Under the pieces are notes generated by a model. It was not told where the DNA came from. It saw only the letters and a program-made list of their open reading frames with translations, and made no database searches. This document shows positions 52,093 through 53,311 of a stretch of 53,311 nucleotides of DNA, piece by piece. Location of the stretch: assembly GCA_003552625.1 (NCBI GenBank), contig PUNM01000116.1, forward strand, positions 1 to 53,311. Reading direction: 5' to 3'. Position 1 is the stretch's first letter; each line of letters begins with the position of its first letter. The stretch comes from Ectothiorhodospiraceae bacterium. Its GTDB lineage: Bacteria; Pseudomonadota; Gammaproteobacteria; Nitrococcales; Halorhodospiraceae. The translations under genes and the position numbers were made by a program.

Positions 52093-53311
52093 GTGCCCCT
52101 CCCAACGCGAGCGCCAAGGCCTCCTCGTCCGACTCCTGGCCGTACTCCTCCAGGAGAGCGCAAGCCCGGTGGATGAGTGTATCACCCCGAGCCGCTTGAA
52201 GGTCTTCAGGGACCCGCTGACCGATTGCCAGGTAGGCGATCGGCAGCCGGGTGCGCAACGCGCAGGTGAGCGCCCCACCGAGCTCAGTGGCCTCATCGAC
52301 CTTGGTGAAGATGCAGCCCGCCGGCTCAGCCCCGGCGAAGGCGCTCACGGACTCGGTGAGCGTCGCCAGCTGCGTGGAAGCGGCGAGCACCAGGTACGTC
52401 CGCACCAGCCCCTCGCAGCTGCCCAGGGTCTTGAACTGCTCGGCCAGGCGAACGTCGCGCTGGCTCATGCCGACCGTATCGATCAGCACCAGCCCGCGAT
52501 CGCCGAGGTCGTCGACGATGGTCCGCAGCTCATGGCGGTTGGTGGCCGTATAGACCGGGACATCAAGAATCCGGGCGTAGGTCAGCAGCTGGTCCTGGGC
52601 TCCGACCCGGTAGTTGTCCGTGCTGACCAGGGCGACATTCTCCCGGCCGTGGCGCAGGGCGTAGCGGGCGGCGAGCTTGGCCACCGTGGTCGTCTTGCCG
52701 ACGCCCGTCGGACCCACCAGGGCGTAAACGCCACCGCGATCGACGATCTCCTCGCCGGCGATCGGCACATGCCTGGCAATCAGTGCCAGGGCCTTGCGGA
52801 AGGCCGCCTCCGGCTTATCGTTGCTACCCACGTGATCGGCGAGCTTGCGCGCCACGTCGGTGCCGATACCGAGATCATTCAACCGTTTGATCACGCTCGC
52901 CCGCGCCGGATGGCGATGCCCCATCCGGTTCCATTCGAGCATGGAGAGCTGGTTCTCGAAGAGGCTGCGCAGGGTGCGGATCTCCTCTCGCATCTCCTTG
53001 AAAGCCGGCTCCTCCTCCATGGAGCGGCGCGGCACCTCCGCCCGCGGCTGGCTCGACACCCCCCGGGCGGGGCCTTCCCCCAGCCCCGGCTCTGCACTCC
53101 GCCAACGCTCACCACCCTCCCGGCGGCCGAGGGCATCGGGCGCACCGCCGAGGCCAGACGAGCGCGGCTCCACGCCCTCCGGGTTAGCGCCCGGGCGCTG
53201 GGACTCGGTGTTACGCGCCCGCTCGCGCTCGGACTGTTGGTGCTCGCGGCTGAGGGCATCAAAAAGCTCAGCATCGTCATCGGCACCGCCGACGCGCAGG
53301 TCGATGCGGGG
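52079..53311 (-). CDS. flhF: Flagellar SRP-like GTPase FlhF (5' end outside window)
   Basis: Polar placement of the flagellum. The frame runs through the window edge without a start, so the N-terminal end is missing; the visible 410 residues are the disordered N-terminal region (Arg/Glu/Gly-rich), the N domain (about FLEN to HVGSNDKPEAAFRKALALIA) and the G domain: GPTGVGKTTTVAKLAARYAL, STDNYRVGAQDQLLTYARIL, LIDTVGMSQRDVRLAEQFKT and IFTKVDEATELGGAL. The 3' end overlaps flhG by 14 bases. flhA and flhB are expected beyond the window. Confidence 0.95.
   Translation of the reverse strand, partial: PRIDLRVGGADDDAELFDALSREHQQSERERARNTESQRPGANPEGVEPRSSGLGGAPDALGRREGGERWRSAEPGLGEGPARGVSSQPRAEVPRRSMEEEPAFKEMREEIRTLRSLFENQLSMLEWNRMGHRHPARASVIKRLNDLGIGTDVARKLADHVGSNDKPEAAFRKALALIARHVPIAGEEIVDRGGVYALVGPTGVGKTTTVAKLAARYALRHGRENVALVSTDNYRVGAQDQLLTYARILDVPVYTATNRHELRTIVDDLGDRGLVLIDTVGMSQRDVRLAEQFKTLGSCEGLVRTYLVLAASTQLATLTESVSAFAGAEPAGCIFTKVDEATELGGALTCALRTRLPIAYLAIGQRVPEDLQAARGDTLIHRACALLEEYGQESDEEALALALGGAHVPE

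Noticed and set aside
52093-52296. Upstream extension of flhG (start at 52296)
   Set aside because: Lies inside flhF in another frame; the DQAxxLR helix and MinD homology start at ATG 52092.

Overview
This 53.3 kb window is GC-rich bacterial chromosome, densely coded on both strands. The gene orders (thrS-infC-rpmI-rplT-pheST-ihfA-merR; ffh next to ypjD; fliA-cheY-cheZ-cheA-cheB-parC-parP-cheW) are those of a Gammaproteobacterium. Many proteins are acidic, most strikingly a TonB whose linker is Glu-Pro with no Lys. Together with a RubisCO-like protein this suggests a halophilic member of the Ectothiorhodospiraceae (Halorhodospira-like); that placement is inference. There is no prophage, insertion sequence, integron or CRISPR array, and no intergenic stretch exceeds 300 bases.

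Layout. 1-6.2 kb: a translation operon (partial thrS, infC with an ATC start, a hairpin plus T-tract, rpmI, rplT, pheS, pheT), then ihfA, a MerR regulator and tRNA-Pro(GGG). 6.4-10.3 kb: a small coiled-coil protein and an envelope module of unknown function (DUF3015 protein, exported DUF4105/Lnb-N protein, lipoprotein alpha/beta hydrolase). 10.3-16.3 kb (minus): TSUP permease, H-NS-like protein, a DASS/SLC13 transporter overlapping a chemoreceptor with a periplasmic heme c motif, and ffh. 16.4-22 kb: ypjD, a peroxiredoxin-like protein, and a TRAP system with two DctP paralogues divergent from one DctQM. 22-29.7 kb (minus): tonB-exbD2-exbD1-exbB behind a Fur-box-like site, a small membrane protein with a YajG-like lipoprotein, a patatin-like protein, and a split B12-dependent ribonucleotide reductase (nrdJa/nrdJb). 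29.9-35.3 kb: a P2-type ATPase with changed ion-site residues, a Na/Pi symporter with PhoU-like tail, and a membrane protein. 35.3-43.4 kb: dnaE2 behind a LexA-like site, hslR, rraA, a degenerate GGDEF protein, a RubisCO-like protein plus cupin, and a CorB-type protein. 43.4-53.3 kb (minus): the polar-flagellum chemotaxis core with flhG and partial flhF.

How they work together. The first block supplies translation factors. The last is the complete cytoplasmic chemotaxis signalling and array-positioning set (CheA/W/Y/Z/B, ParC/ParP), transcribed with the flagellar regulators FlhF, FlhG and FliA; the heme-type chemoreceptor at 13-14.7 kb probably feeds it redox information. The RubisCO-like protein and cupin match the last two steps of the 5-methylthioadenosine-isoprenoid shunt known from Rhodospirillum rubrum, which would recycle methylthio-sugar waste into 1-deoxyxylulose 5-phosphate. 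Iron uptake energization (TonB/ExbB/ExbD), SOS mutagenesis (DnaE2) and oxygen-independent dNTP synthesis (NrdJ) complete the accessory functions.

Strongest candidates for new biology: the heme-type chemoreceptor translationally coupled to a transporter; the RubisCO-like protein/cupin pair behind a GGDEF protein that kept its c-di-GMP I-site but lost its active site; the second ExbD with the proton-path Asp changed to Asn; the TRAP locus with two equal-length DctPs, one a lipoprotein; and the DUF3015-DUF4105-hydrolase envelope module.
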